DNA of 64,000 bases from Arthrobacter sp. cf158 (GCF_900106835.1 NZ_FNNR01000008.1:124001-188000); one strand, 5' to 3'; shown: positions 43,513 to 52,704, numbered from the stretch's first letter. Notes: a model not told the origin generated them from the sequence alone. Numbers and translations: made by a program.

Positions 43513-44527
43513 GGTGGGCTCCTTCCTTTCGGGCGGCCGGTCTGGAGCCGGAACCGGACGCGTTGTTGGAGCCGGGGCCCTCTCCGTGTCCCGGCGCAGG
43601 GGATGTTCCGGTGTAGAGGGTCAGCACGGCTTCTTCCAGATCAGGTTCCTCAAGGACCAGGTCCGTCAGATTCAGGCGGGCGAGTTCCTGGACAAGGGGC
43701 TGGACGTGACCTGACAGCGTCGCCGTGGCTTCAACGGTCCCGGCAGCATGGCCATCAGCGGGAAGCTCCCGCACCGCTATGTTGGCGACGCCAGGCACCC
43801 TGCCCAGCAACGCCCCGACGTCGGGCGCTTCTGTTCCAGTGCTGGTGAAGCGAAGCTGCCGGACTGCGGCCGTCCTGAGAGCTTCCACGGTGGACACGGT
43901 GACGATTTCGCCGTCGCGGAGGATAGCCACGGCGTCGGCCGCTTGCTGGACTTCGCTGAGGACGTGCGAACTGAGGAAGACAGTGGCGCCGCCGTCCACG
44001 GCCTCGCGGACCATGGCATGGAAGACCTGCTGGACCAGGGGATCAAGGCCGCTGGTCGGCTCGTCAAGAACCAGGAGTTCAGGCTGATGCATGAAGGCCT
44101 GCAGGAGTCCCAGTTTCTGCTTGTTGCCCTTGGAAAGCTTGCGGCTCTGCCGGTCAAGGTCCAGGTCCAGCCGCTCGGCAAGCTGATCGATGTATCCGGG
44201 CTGCACGGGTCCACTGATCGCTTCGAAGTGTTCCAGCATGCGGCGGCCCGTAGTGCGGTTCTCCAAGTGCAGTTCGCCCGGAAGATAACCGATCCTTCGG
44301 CGGAGACCGGTGCCTGCCCTGCGGGGGTCCTCCCCAAGCACGGCAATGGAACCCGCGCTGGGCCGGATGATGTCCAGCAGGCAGCGCATGGTGGTGGTCT
44401 TGCCCGCACCATTCGGTCCGATGACGCCGAACACCGTCCCGCGCTCCACGGCGAAATCAAGTCCGTGCAGCACCTCCCGGTGTCCGAACTTCTTACGCAA
44501 CCCCTCGACGACGATTGCCTGGGTCAC
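43505..44527 (-). CDS. ABC exporter ATP-binding protein
   Basis: 340 residues from GTG with AAGGAAGGGAG upstream. Walker A is GPNGAGKTT, the signature is LSKGNKQKLGLLQA (a variant of LSGGQ) and Walker B is LLVLDEPTSGLDP. The C-terminus adds an 80-residue regulatory part and a Gly/Ser/Pro-rich tail. The LSKGNKQK signature is typical of ABC-2 exporters for antibiotics and lantibiotics. It starts inside the last 35 bases of the TetR gene and powers the permease at 42712. Confidence 0.93.
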   Translation of the reverse strand: MTQAIVVEGLRKKFGHREVLHGLDFAVERGTVFGVIGPNGAGKTTTMRCLLDIIRPSAGSIAVLGEDPRRAGTGLRRRIGYLPGELHLENRTTGRRMLEHFEAISGPVQPGYIDQLAERLDLDLDRQSRKLSKGNKQKLGLLQAFMHQPELLVLDEPTSGLDPLVQQVFHAMVREAVDGGATVFLSSHVLSEVQQAADAVAILRDGEIVTVSTVEALRTAAVRQLRFTSTGTEAPDVGALLGRVPGVANIAVRELPADGHAAGTVEATATLSGHVQPLVQELARLNLTDLVLEEPDLEEAVLTLYTGTSPAPGHGEGPGSNNASGSGSRPAARKEGAHRA

Positions 44528-45200
44528 GGGGCATGCTCCCTTCCTTGGTTGGTGTGTCTTGCCGGAGTGCGTCGCGGGCTGCATCCAGGAACCGCGAGTC
44601 CGTGTAGAAGCCGTGTGTATAGATGTCCAGGGCCGGAAGTGTGAGGTGACGCAGCAACTCCGGCCCGATTCCGTGGGGCTCGGGCGTGACGGCGCCCAGT
44701 GTCCTTGAGAGGTGCCTGCCCAGCATGAGGATCGACAGGCTGTTGGAGGCGATCACCACGGCGGTTGACCGGACGTCATCAACCTTCCGGATGGTGCCGG
44801 CGTCGATCCCGTCCTGGATGATGTCCTGCGTCTGCCTCACGACGGCATCGAAGAAGGCGTCACCGGCCGCGGATTCATCCCCCAGGGATTGCCGTATGTA
44901 CGAGATCTCGTTGGCGTATTGGTCCGGGTGGTTCAGATAATCCTGAATCAGCTGACGCGTGGACCCGGGGTCGGTTTTCTCTCGGCCCTGGGTAGCGGTC
45001 TGGGCCAGCACATGGCGGTCACAGGCCTCGCGGAGCCCTGCCTTGCTGCCGAAATGATGGATGACCAAACCAGGGCTTACTCCGGCAGCCGAGGCGACGG
45101 CCCGGACGGTGGCGCGGGTAAATCCATCGCGGCCGAAAAGTCCGATTGCGGCGTCGCGGATGCGGGCCCGGGTGGTCAAATCCTCTGCGTTTGAACGCAT
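44493..45200 (-). CDS. TetR-family regulator of the ABC exporter
   Basis: 235 residues. The N-terminal helix-turn-helix is ARIRDAAIGLFGRDGFTRATVRAVASAAGVSPGLVIHHFGSK. The rest is the all-helical ligand domain (ISYIRQSLGDESAAGDAFFDAVV). It is the first gene of the exporter operon and overlaps the ATPase start. A 16-bp palindrome lies 10 bp upstream of its start and is the likely autoregulatory site. The inducer is probably the exported compound. Confidence 0.92.
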   Translation of the reverse strand: MRSNAEDLTTRARIRDAAIGLFGRDGFTRATVRAVASAAGVSPGLVIHHFGSKAGLREACDRHVLAQTATQGREKTDPGSTRQLIQDYLNHPDQYANEISYIRQSLGDESAAGDAFFDAVVRQTQDIIQDGIDAGTIRKVDDVRSTAVVIASNSLSILMLGRHLSRTLGAVTPEPHGIGPELLRHLTLPALDIYTHGFYTDSRFLDAARDALRQDTPTKEGSMPRDPGNRRRGVA

Positions 45201-45210
45201 GTTTCAAAGA

Positions 45211-45226
45211 CTAAACAGCTGTTCAG
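45211..45226. promoter_or_regulatory. probable TetR operator
   Basis: CTAAACAGCTGTTCAG is a 16-bp palindrome with one mismatched pair and a perfect core AACAGCTGTT. It is 10 bp upstream of the TetR-type gene start, as expected for autorepression of the exporter operon. Confidence 0.72.
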
Positions 45227-45372
45227 CCGGGATCAAGAGGGCGGCACATAACGATGTGGCACCATTCGCTGCGTCGCCGCTGTGGTGAGGGCCGGCGTCC
45301 AACATACTTGCCTCACTGTTTTCATGTGGGGGAGCAGGTGGGGGCATGCCCGTAGCTTGAGGGGTTAGTGAA

Positions 45373-47211
45373 GTGAGAAGTGCAAAGTCGGCCGTAACGC
45401 GCTGGTTCCTGGGCGTAGTGGCAACGGTGCTGCTGGTTCCAGGATCCCTGGCGACGGCGGTCCAGGCGGCTCCTCCGGCGGCACGCATGACCCTTGAAAC
45501 GCCCCCGCCCGTCACGGGCGCCATCGGCCAGCTGTACAACACCAGTCCGTGGGCGCGCAGCGTGTTGCAGCTGCCAACAAGCGCAGAAGAATGCACCAGC
45601 AGTGGCAGCGGCAATGGCTGCGTGCAGCGGTTCGCCGGCGGCGACATCGCATGGTCCGCGCGCACCGGGGCCCGTGTGGTTGTCAACGGACCTGTCCGCA
45701 CGTCCTGGTGGCAGAACGATGGGCCTGCCGGTTTCCACGGATATCCCACCAGCGACACGGTGAGCGGGCTCCGGAACGGAGGTACCAAGCAGTCGTTTGA
45801 ACGCGGGGTCATTGCCTACTCACCGGCCACTGGCGCGCAACGAACCAGCGGATCCATCCATCTGGCCTGGGGTCGTGCCGGATTCGAAAGCGGGTTCCTT
45901 GGATACCCGGTCACCGGGGAAAGCACCGGACTGCGCGACGGCGGTGCCTGGCAGGCCTTCGAGCGCGGCTTTGTGGTGTGGTCGCCGGCCACTGGAGCGC
46001 ACCCCTCCATGGGCGCCATCCGTGAACGCTGGCGTGAATCCGGGTTGGAGGAAGGCGAATTTGGTTACCCATCCACGGACGAAACCACGGGACTGCGGAA
46101 CGGCGGCTCGTCACAGCAGTACCAACGGGGCACCATTATCTGGTCACCGGCCACCGGAGCACGCGCCATCACGGGCGCCATCCGCAGCTACTGGTCTTCC
46201 ACGGGAGGCCAAAACGGCGCTCTGGGGTATCCAGTCAGTGAGGAAGTCCGGCAAAGCTCCTTCGTCTACCAACTCTTCCAAGGCGGCACGGTCTACTGGT
46301 CCGCGGCAACGGGTGCGCACTCAACCACCCATGGTGACGTCCATAACCGCTATGTTTCACTGGGCGGAGCGGCAGGGTCACTGGGGCTGCCGCTCACGGA
46401 TAAACTTCCACGCGCGGGCGGACTGGTGCAGCAGTTCGCCAACGGCTGGCTGGTATGGGGTCCGGCCACGGGAGCACGGATTGTGGGACACCCAACCTAC
46501 AAGGTGTGGTCAGTCAATCCCGGGGAGTTCGGCTGGCCCGTGCGTGACACCTGGTCAGACGGCAGGGGAGACCATGTGGCGTTCCAGAAGGTGGAAACCA
46601 TCTGGAATGACGTCACGCAGGAGCTCTATTCGGCGGAGGCTGTGGACGCATCCACAGTGGTCTTCCTTGGCGACTCGCAGCTGGACATGGACTCGTGGGG
46701 CGAGCAGGGGGCCAGAGCAGCCGGCTACCCTCGCCAGGTTGTCCGCAGCATCGGCGGAATCGGCTATGTCTCCGGCAGCCCGGCCGTAGGCGGAGGCTCC
46801 GCAACTGATGCCGTCTTGCAGGACCGCATCCTCCTGCCGCAGGGAAATCCCGGCCTTGTGGTGGTGACCTTGGGCGGCAACGACGCCCGGATCGGTGCTA
46901 CTGATGCAGCCATCCTCTCGCAAGCAAACCGCCTCTGGGACGAACTGCGCCGTAAGTATCCCCGCAGCACCATCCTGGTCAACGGAGTCCTGTCCCGCTA
47001 CGACGCCAGCCATGCCCAACGCCGCTGGGTGGACGGGCTGGTGACCCGCGAAGCTGCGCTCCGAGGCTGGCCGCGCATCTCGATGTCCGGCACCGCAACC
47101 ATCGCAGGTGCGGCCGGGGATTACCTCGATGGAGCCCACATGAATCAGACCGGCCACAACAAGGTTGCGCCGCTCTATGCGTCCGCGCTGCGGTACGTGC
47201 TGGGCAAGTAG
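45373..47211 (+). CDS. secreted LGFP-repeat protein with C-terminal SGNH hydrolase domain
   Basis: 612 residues. A Sec-type signal (RWFLGVVATVLLVPGSLATAVQAA) is followed by at least six LGFP-like repeats: GFHGYP, GFLGYP, GEFGYP, GALGYP, GSLGLP and GEFGWP. Each is followed by a block ending WSPATGA or similar. Residues about 430-612 form an SGNH/GDSL esterase: GDSQ (Asp434, Ser435), GGND near 503-506, and DGAHMNQTGH (Asp586, His589). LGFP repeats bind actinobacterial cell walls; the esterase may deacylate wall polymers. GTG start with GAGGGG upstream. The repeats and catalytic domain are seen; the substrate is unknown. Confidence 0.9.
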   Translation: MRSAKSAVTRWFLGVVATVLLVPGSLATAVQAAPPAARMTLETPPPVTGAIGQLYNTSPWARSVLQLPTSAEECTSSGSGNGCVQRFAGGDIAWSARTGARVVVNGPVRTSWWQNDGPAGFHGYPTSDTVSGLRNGGTKQSFERGVIAYSPATGAQRTSGSIHLAWGRAGFESGFLGYPVTGESTGLRDGGAWQAFERGFVVWSPATGAHPSMGAIRERWRESGLEEGEFGYPSTDETTGLRNGGSSQQYQRGTIIWSPATGARAITGAIRSYWSSTGGQNGALGYPVSEEVRQSSFVYQLFQGGTVYWSAATGAHSTTHGDVHNRYVSLGGAAGSLGLPLTDKLPRAGGLVQQFANGWLVWGPATGARIVGHPTYKVWSVNPGEFGWPVRDTWSDGRGDHVAFQKVETIWNDVTQELYSAEAVDASTVVFLGDSQLDMDSWGEQGARAAGYPRQVVRSIGGIGYVSGSPAVGGGSATDAVLQDRILLPQGNPGLVVVTLGGNDARIGATDAAILSQANRLWDELRRKYPRSTILVNGVLSRYDASHAQRRWVDGLVTREAALRGWPRISMSGTATIAGAAGDYLDGAHMNQTGHNKVAPLYASALRYVLGK

Positions 47212-47301
47212 CCAGCCATCCCGTTTATTCCCGGTAACGCGGGGAGCGAACAGGCTAACCCTCCACGGGACTTAGCAGGCGGGGTCGCGTACCGTGGAAG
47301 C

Positions 47302-47679
47302 ATGGCTACAGTTGACATCACTGGAGAACAGTTCGCATCGACCATCGAGGACAACGATATTGTCCTGGTGGATTTCTGGGCTGCCTGGTGCAGCCCGTGC
47401 CGCCAGTTCGCGCCCACCTATGGGGCCGCTTCGGAGAAGCACACTGACGTGGTGTTCGCGAAGGTGGACACCGAGGCCGAGCAGCAGCTCGCTGCCGAAG
47501 CCGGGATCACGTCCATCCCCACGCTCATGGCCTTCCGCGAAAAGGTCCTCGTCTTCTCGCAGCCTGGCGCCCTCAACGGCCCGCAGCTTGAGCAAGTCAT
47601 CGAGGCCGTGAAGGGTTTGGACATGGAAGAGGTCCACGCCCACGTTGCCAAGGCCCGTGCCGAGGCGCAGGAAAACTAG
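47302..47679 (+). CDS. thioredoxin
   Basis: 125 residues with the active site WAAWCSPCRQF (WCSPC instead of the usual WCGPC) and the cis-Pro segment TSIPTLMAFRE. The C-terminus has 20 extra residues, helical and charged. It is a cytoplasmic disulfide reductase; the Ser in the active site shifts the redox potential slightly. No signal peptide. Monocistronic, followed at once by a compound palindrome that may be its terminator. Confidence 0.93.
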   Translation: MATVDITGEQFASTIEDNDIVLVDFWAAWCSPCRQFAPTYGAASEKHTDVVFAKVDTEAEQQLAAEAGITSIPTLMAFREKVLVFSQPGALNGPQLEQVIEAVKGLDMEEVHAHVAKARAEAQEN

Positions 47680-47685
47680 ACCAAC

Positions 47686-47745
47686 CCGGCGAATTCGCCG
47701 GAAAGCAGCGAGGTCGTCGGAAATTTCCGGCGACCTCGCTGCTTT
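47686..47745. repeat. compound intergenic palindrome, copy C
   Basis: A perfect 16-bp palindrome, CCGGCGAATTCGCCGG (47686-47701), abuts a 44-bp inverted repeat: 22-nt arms from AAAGCAGCGAGG to CCTCGCTGCTTT, one G-T pair, no spacer. It shares words with copies A (8746) and B (20842). It lies between the convergent thioredoxin and monooxygenase genes and can act as a terminator in both directions. Directly after it, gttctggcgg and gttgcggcg each occur twice. Confidence 0.75.
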
Positions 47746-47800
47746 AAGGCGTTCTGGCGGTGTTGCGGCGTCCCGTTCTGGCGGCGCCCCGTTGCGGCGC

Positions 47801-48079
47801 TTAGAGGCGCTCGAGCTTCACAGGCTCGGCGAGCAATGCGCTGAGGGACTCGTTCAGGTCCTGGACGGCGATGCCTTTGGAGTGTTTCTCAAGGAGTTCC
47901 TCGGATTCCCAGCGCTCCGTGAGGACGAGCTTCTCCTCCGTGGCTTCGGTCAGTTCGTAGCGGATGCAGCCGGGCTCGTTCACAACCTCATCGATGGCGA
48001 TTTCCAAAGCGAGCTTCACGCGGAAGAACTCGCCTTCGTTGGGGATGAACGTGGCCTGCAGGTCAATGGGTGCACTCAT
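47801..48079 (-). CDS. ABM-family putative quinol monooxygenase
   Basis: 92 residues; a single ferredoxin-like antibiotic-biosynthesis-monooxygenase domain: FRVKLALEIAIDEVVNEPGCIRYEL and LVLTERWESEELLEKHSKG. These small cofactor-free enzymes oxidise quinols or act on polyketides; some are related to haem degradation. It has no partner genes. The substrate cannot be read from the sequence. Confidence 0.88.
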   Translation of the reverse strand: MSAPIDLQATFIPNEGEFFRVKLALEIAIDEVVNEPGCIRYELTEATEEKLVLTERWESEELLEKHSKGIAVQDLNESLSALLAEPVKLERL

Positions 48080-48162
48080 GGCTTCAACCCTACCGGCAGG
48101 ACACGGAGCTGCTGGAGGTGGTTACGGTTCTGTTGCGGGCAGTCCCTTGGTAGCGTTCCGTC

Positions 48163-49839
48163 ATGTTGTCCTACACTGCCGGAGACACTGACGTCCCGCT
48201 GCTCGAAGAGACCATCGGCGCTCATTTCGAGCGCATCGCCGCCCGGTTTCCCTTGCGGGACGCACTGATTGAAGCGGCTGCCGTTCCTGGCGGAGACGCC
48301 CGCCGCTGGAGCTACGAAAAACTGAACGACGACGTCAATCGCCTGGCCCGCGCATTGCTGGCACAAGGGGTGGCCAAGGGTGAGCGGATCGGCATCTGGA
48401 GCCCCAACTGCGCCGAATGGACCATCCTGCAATACGCCACAGCCAAGATCGGGGCGGTGCTGGTCAACGTGAACCCGGCGTACCGCAGCCACGAGCTGGA
48501 GTTCGTGGTCAAACAGAACGGGATGCGGATGCTGGTCACCGCGCCGTCTGACAAGAACAGCGACTACGTTGGCATGGCCAGGGAAGCTGCGGGCACGTGT
48601 CCCGAGCTCAGGGAATTGGTCTTCCTCCCCGGCGAACCGGTCATTGGACTCACGGCAGGGGTTCCGGAAGCCGGCCACGAACTGAGCTATGGAGAGCTCC
48701 TGACCCGGGCTGACGGCGTCGGGCCATCCGCAGTCCGTGACCGCATGGCGGAACTGGACCCGCACGATCCCATCAACCTGCAGTACACGTCCGGAACCAC
48801 AGGTTTCCCCAAGGGTGCAACCCTGACCCACCACAACATCCTGAACAACGGGAACTCGATCGGCAGGCTCCTGAAGTACACCGAGCGCGATCGCGTGGTG
48901 ATTCCGGTGCCGTTCTATCACTGCTTCGGCATGGTAATCGGCAATGTGAATGCCCTGAGCTTCGGAGCGGCAACCATCATTCCGGGCCGCGGCTTCAATC
49001 CGTCGGCCGCGTTGGAAGCCGTGCAGGACTTCGGGGGGACGTCGCTGTACGGAGTGCCCACCATGTTCATCGCAGAGTTGGCGCTGGAGGATTTCGGATC
49101 CTACGATCTTTCGACGCTCAGGACCGGTGTGATGGCCGGTTCCCTATGTCCCATTGAGGTCATGCGCCGGGTAATCGAAGAGATGCACATGGTGGATGTG
49201 GCCATTTGCTATGGCATGACGGAAACCTCGCCGGTTTCCACCATGACCAGGGCCGGGGACACCTTGGAGCAGCGCACCACCACGGTGGGCCGGACCATGC
49301 CGTATTTGGAGAGCCGGATCGTGGATCCGGGTTCGGGCGAGGTAGTGGAGCATGGTGTGATCGGGGAGCTCTGCACACGCGGTTATGCGGTGATGCAGGG
49401 CTACTGGGGCCAGCCGGATAAGACCGCAGAGGCGATCGACGCCGAGGGCTGGATGCACACCGGGGACCTTGCCCGGATGGACCAGGGCGGCTATGTGGTG
49501 ATCGAGGGCCGCATCAAGGACATGGTGATCCGCGGCGGCGAGAACATCTATCCCCGCGAGATCGAGGAATTCCTGTACCTGCACCCGTCCATCCAGGACG
49601 TTCAGGTGATCGGTGTTCCGGACGATAAGTACGGCGAGGAACTCATGGCTTGCATCATCCTTAAACCCGGCGCGACCACGCTCACCGTCGAGGACCTTGC
49701 AGAGTACTGCCGGGGAAAGCTGGCCCACTACAAGATCCCGCGCTACATCGATGTCCGCGGGAGCTTCCCCATGACGGTCTCGGGCAAGGTACGGAAAGTG
49801 GAGATGCGGCAGGAAGCGGTCTCCCGCCTGCACCTGTAG
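48163..49839 (+). CDS. AMP-binding fatty acyl-CoA synthetase (FadD/ACSF2 type)
   Basis: 558 residues. ATP-binding loop LQYTSGTTGFPKGAT, the A5-type motif ICYGMTETSPVS, the hinge region GWMHTGDLARMDQGGYVVIEGRIKDM, and the C-terminal lysine segment in MTVSGKVRKVEMR. It activates medium- or long-chain acids to CoA esters through an acyl-adenylate. ATG start; no strong ribosome site. It abuts the convergent ABC permease gene with no gap (stop codons at 49837-49842), so there is no room for a terminator. Confidence 0.93.
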   Translation: MLSYTAGDTDVPLLEETIGAHFERIAARFPLRDALIEAAAVPGGDARRWSYEKLNDDVNRLARALLAQGVAKGERIGIWSPNCAEWTILQYATAKIGAVLVNVNPAYRSHELEFVVKQNGMRMLVTAPSDKNSDYVGMAREAAGTCPELRELVFLPGEPVIGLTAGVPEAGHELSYGELLTRADGVGPSAVRDRMAELDPHDPINLQYTSGTTGFPKGATLTHHNILNNGNSIGRLLKYTERDRVVIPVPFYHCFGMVIGNVNALSFGAATIIPGRGFNPSAALEAVQDFGGTSLYGVPTMFIAELALEDFGSYDLSTLRTGVMAGSLCPIEVMRRVIEEMHMVDVAICYGMTETSPVSTMTRAGDTLEQRTTTVGRTMPYLESRIVDPGSGEVVEHGVIGELCTRGYAVMQGYWGQPDKTAEAIDAEGWMHTGDLARMDQGGYVVIEGRIKDMVIRGGENIYPREIEEFLYLHPSIQDVQVIGVPDDKYGEELMACIILKPGATTLTVEDLAEYCRGKLAHYKIPRYIDVRGSFPMTVSGKVRKVEMRQEAVSRLHL

Positions 49840-50652
49840 CTAGTTGGTGTTCCGGTTGATGGTCCGGATTCCCACCACAAGCCCGACGGCGGCAGTCACC
49901 ACGGCGGCGACGAGTCCCCACATCGTATCCATGCCAATGCGTCCGGCAAACAGCTCCCGTTCGGCGTTGACCAGGTAGGTCAGGGGATTGAAGAGGCTGG
50001 CCACTTTCATCCACCCCGGACCCGCCTCGATGGGCAGCATGATGCCGGAGAGGATCATCAGCGGGAACAGCAAAGTTTGCTGCACGCCCCAGAAGATCCA
50101 TTCTTTGTTCTGCGAGACCAGCGCCAACGCGTAGGACAGGGCGCCCAGACCGATGCCGAAGATGCCCAGGATGACCAACCCCAAGAGCACATGCAGCGGA
50201 TGGAACACGAAGCCGAACGGGATGCACACCACTGAGATCAGCAGGCCCTGGACCACCAAGGGAGCCCACTCCTTCAGCGCCCGGCCGATCATCAGCGAAG
50301 ACCGGGACAACGGGGTGGCCAGGATCCGCTCGTAGGAACCGGTCATCAGTTCGTACTGCAGGTTTGAGCCGGTCATCGAAGTGCCGAACAGCGCAATCAT
50401 CACCACCACGCCCGGGAGGAACCATTGCAGCGTCGACTGGCCACCGAACGCCGGGGCACCAACAGCCGAGCCCAACAAGGGCCCGAACAGCCCCAGGAAC
50501 ACCAACGGTTGGATGAGGGAGAAAATCAGCGAGAACGGATCCCTCAGCGGCAACAACATCTCCCGCCAGAACACGAACCACGTATCCGTCACGACGCTCC
50601 GGGGCCCACGTTTCTGGAGGACGACTCCAGGGCTCACGGCTTGTCCGATCAT
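49840..50652 (-). CDS. ABC-2 exporter permease, DrrB type
   Basis: 270 residues, six membrane segments. WREMLLPLRDPFSLIFSLIQPLVFLGLFGPLL, FLPGVVVMIALFGTSMTG and PLSRSSLMIGRALKEWAP are conserved in daunorubicin-type DrrB exporters. Its ATG overlaps the ATPase stop (TGATG). Together they form a two-gene exporter; the substrate is not known. Confidence 0.92.
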   Translation of the reverse strand: MIGQAVSPGVVLQKRGPRSVVTDTWFVFWREMLLPLRDPFSLIFSLIQPLVFLGLFGPLLGSAVGAPAFGGQSTLQWFLPGVVVMIALFGTSMTGSNLQYELMTGSYERILATPLSRSSLMIGRALKEWAPLVVQGLLISVVCIPFGFVFHPLHVLLGLVILGIFGIGLGALSYALALVSQNKEWIFWGVQQTLLFPLMILSGIMLPIEAGPGWMKVASLFNPLTYLVNAERELFAGRIGMDTMWGLVAAVVTAAVGLVVGIRTINRNTN

Positions 50653-51626
50653 CAGACTTCAGCTCCTTCCCGCAGGCTGCGGCCGGTGAGTTCCAGGAAG
50701 ACGTCGTCAAGCGTAGGCGGTTTGAGTTCCAGCGACTGGGCGGGAGCGCCGGCGTCGTGCATTTCCTTCAGCAGCCCCGGCGCAAGCCGTGCGCCCTGTG
50801 CCAGCCGGAGGCGGAAGCGGACCACGCCGTCGTACGCGTTCTCCTGGATGTCGCCTTCGGCGGCCGCGCGGCCCAGCAAGCCACGTACCTCGGACGCCGA
50901 GCCTGCGGCAACCTCCACGGCGAGCAGGTCACCGGCGAGGTTCGCTTTGAGCCGGGAGGCGGTGTCGTCCGCGATGATGGTGCCGTGGTCGATCACGATC
51001 ACGCGCTCGGACATGGAGTCGGCCTCGTCCATGTAATGCGTTGTGAGCACGATGGTGGTCCCGTGTTCCTCGCGCATCCGCATGATGTGCTCCCAGAGGT
51101 TGGCGCGGTTCTGGGGGTCCATGCCCGTGGACGGTTCATCCAGGAACAGAAGGCCGGGGGAGTGCATCAGCCCCAGCGCCACATCCATGCGTCGCCGCTG
51201 CCCACCGGAGAGCTTGATGACCGTCCGCTTGGCGAGGTCGCCCAGGTCGAGGGACGCCATGAGCGTCTCAGCCCGGGCCTTCGAATCGCTGGTGTTCATC
51301 CCGTAGAAGCGGCCCTGCATGATGAGTTCGTCGATCACACGGTAGCTGTGCCCACCGCCGTTGCCTTGGCCGATGTACCCGATGCGGGCACGGACGCCGG
51401 CGGGATCCTTCTGGACATCGACCCCTGCCACCGTGGCCGACCCCGACGTTGGTTTCAGCAACGTGGTGAGCATGCGCAGTGTGGTGGACTTGCCTGCACC
51501 GTTAGGGCCCAGGAAGGCGACGAGTTCGCCCGGGGCGACGTCGATGTCCACGCCCTTGACGGCCTCCACCGTTTCCTTCTTCACGGTGAAGGTTTTGGTG
51601 AGTTTCTTGGTGTGGATCACGGTCAC
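50652..51626 (-). CDS. daunorubicin-type exporter ATP-binding protein, DrrA type
   Basis: 324 residues. Walker A GPNGAGKST, signature KLSGGQRRRMDVALGLM, Walker B LLFLDEPSTGMDP, and the DrrA-type loop TTHYMDEADSMSERVIVIDHG. The C-terminal DUF4162-like part follows. GTG start with GGAG upstream. This is the nucleotide-binding half of the exporter with the DrrB-type permease at 49840. No regulator gene is next to it. Confidence 0.94.
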   Translation of the reverse strand: MTVIHTKKLTKTFTVKKETVEAVKGVDIDVAPGELVAFLGPNGAGKSTTLRMLTTLLKPTSGSATVAGVDVQKDPAGVRARIGYIGQGNGGGHSYRVIDELIMQGRFYGMNTSDSKARAETLMASLDLGDLAKRTVIKLSGGQRRRMDVALGLMHSPGLLFLDEPSTGMDPQNRANLWEHIMRMREEHGTTIVLTTHYMDEADSMSERVIVIDHGTIIADDTASRLKANLAGDLLAVEVAAGSASEVRGLLGRAAAEGDIQENAYDGVVRFRLRLAQGARLAPGLLKEMHDAGAPAQSLELKPPTLDDVFLELTGRSLREGAEV

Positions 51627-51732
51627 TCCAGGGACTCCATGGACGGCTGGTGATGGCTCCTACGCGCCAAGGTATACCCGCCGGGGAGGGTCGTCCATGC
51701 CCTTGCGGACAGCTCCCGTCCGCGATGAAAAC

Positions 51733-52704
51733 TTAGTGCCCGCGGTGATCCTGAACGGTCATTCGCGGCCCGAAAGTGGGTTTCCGGAAGCCGCTCAAAT
51801 ACAACATCCTCACCAGGCGTTGCCTATGCCCACGCCACGGCTCCAACAGTTCGATCATGCCGGCGTCATCAGTCTTCCTGCCGGTCAGGGCATAACCCAC
51901 GTAGGACGCCAGATGGTAGTCGCCCACGGAGATTGAATCCGGGCAACCGTGCGTCCGCTGGACAACTTCAGCTGCGGTCCAAATGCCAATACCGGGAATG
52001 GTCTGAAGCTTGGCGCCGGCCTGGGCGGAGTCCACCCCGGCCAGCCGCTCAAGCGCGACGGCGGACTGCAGCGCCCGCATCACAGTGGCTGAACGTTGTG
52101 GTCCAACCCCGGCCTTGTGCCACTCCCAGGACGGGATGGCCAACCACTGCCTGGCGGTGGGAGGGACCAAGAGCCCCGCGGGGGCCTTGCCCGGCGCCGG
52201 CGTCCCATGGCGATACATCAAGTACCGGTAGCCTCGCCTCGCCTCCAAAGTGGTGACCTTTTGCTCCAAAATGGTGGGCACCAGGGAGTCAACCACCCGC
52301 CCGGTGGAAGGCAGCCGCACAGCCAGGTTCCGACGTCGTGCTTCCGTGACGAGGCGCGGGAGCGTGGAATGGAACGCGGGCTCGTCAAAGCCGGACCAAT
52401 CGTCCTCCGCGCCCAACAGCCGCGGCACTCCGGCAACCGCATCCCCGGCTCCGGGTCCCCACGATTGGGCATCCACAAAGGAACCAGCCCCCAAACCGCC
52501 CGCGGAGAGCCTCAAGGTGGCCGGTCCGGAGGCGGTGGTGAAGGCCGTCCAGAAACCATTGGCGTGCGCCGCGAAGGAGGGATCAGCGTTGCCGCGCATG
52601 AGCGGAAACATGGTCTGGTCCAAGCGGAAGGAACCGCCGGGGTGCCATCGAGCGGCCGCATCTGCCGCGGCCGCAACAAGTGGCGGGGCCTCTGCGATGG
52701 TCAT
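51733..52704 (-). CDS. DNA-3-methyladenine glycosylase II-type base-excision enzyme (AlkA-like)
   Basis: 323 residues from the ATG within GAAAACATGACC; a longer frame upstream has no family match. The helix-hairpin-helix is LQTIPGIGIWTAAEVVQ and the catalytic Asp is in ISVGDYHLASYVG. The N-terminal AlkA beta-sheet is at residues about 20-110. The enzyme removes alkylated purines from DNA. The order HhH then Asp about 20 residues later is the HhH-GPD family pattern. No ada-type regulator is adjacent. Confidence 0.88.
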   Translation of the reverse strand: MTIAEAPPLVAAAADAAARWHPGGSFRLDQTMFPLMRGNADPSFAAHANGFWTAFTTASGPATLRLSAGGLGAGSFVDAQSWGPGAGDAVAGVPRLLGAEDDWSGFDEPAFHSTLPRLVTEARRRNLAVRLPSTGRVVDSLVPTILEQKVTTLEARRGYRYLMYRHGTPAPGKAPAGLLVPPTARQWLAIPSWEWHKAGVGPQRSATVMRALQSAVALERLAGVDSAQAGAKLQTIPGIGIWTAAEVVQRTHGCPDSISVGDYHLASYVGYALTGRKTDDAGMIELLEPWRGHRQRLVRMLYLSGFRKPTFGPRMTVQDHRGH

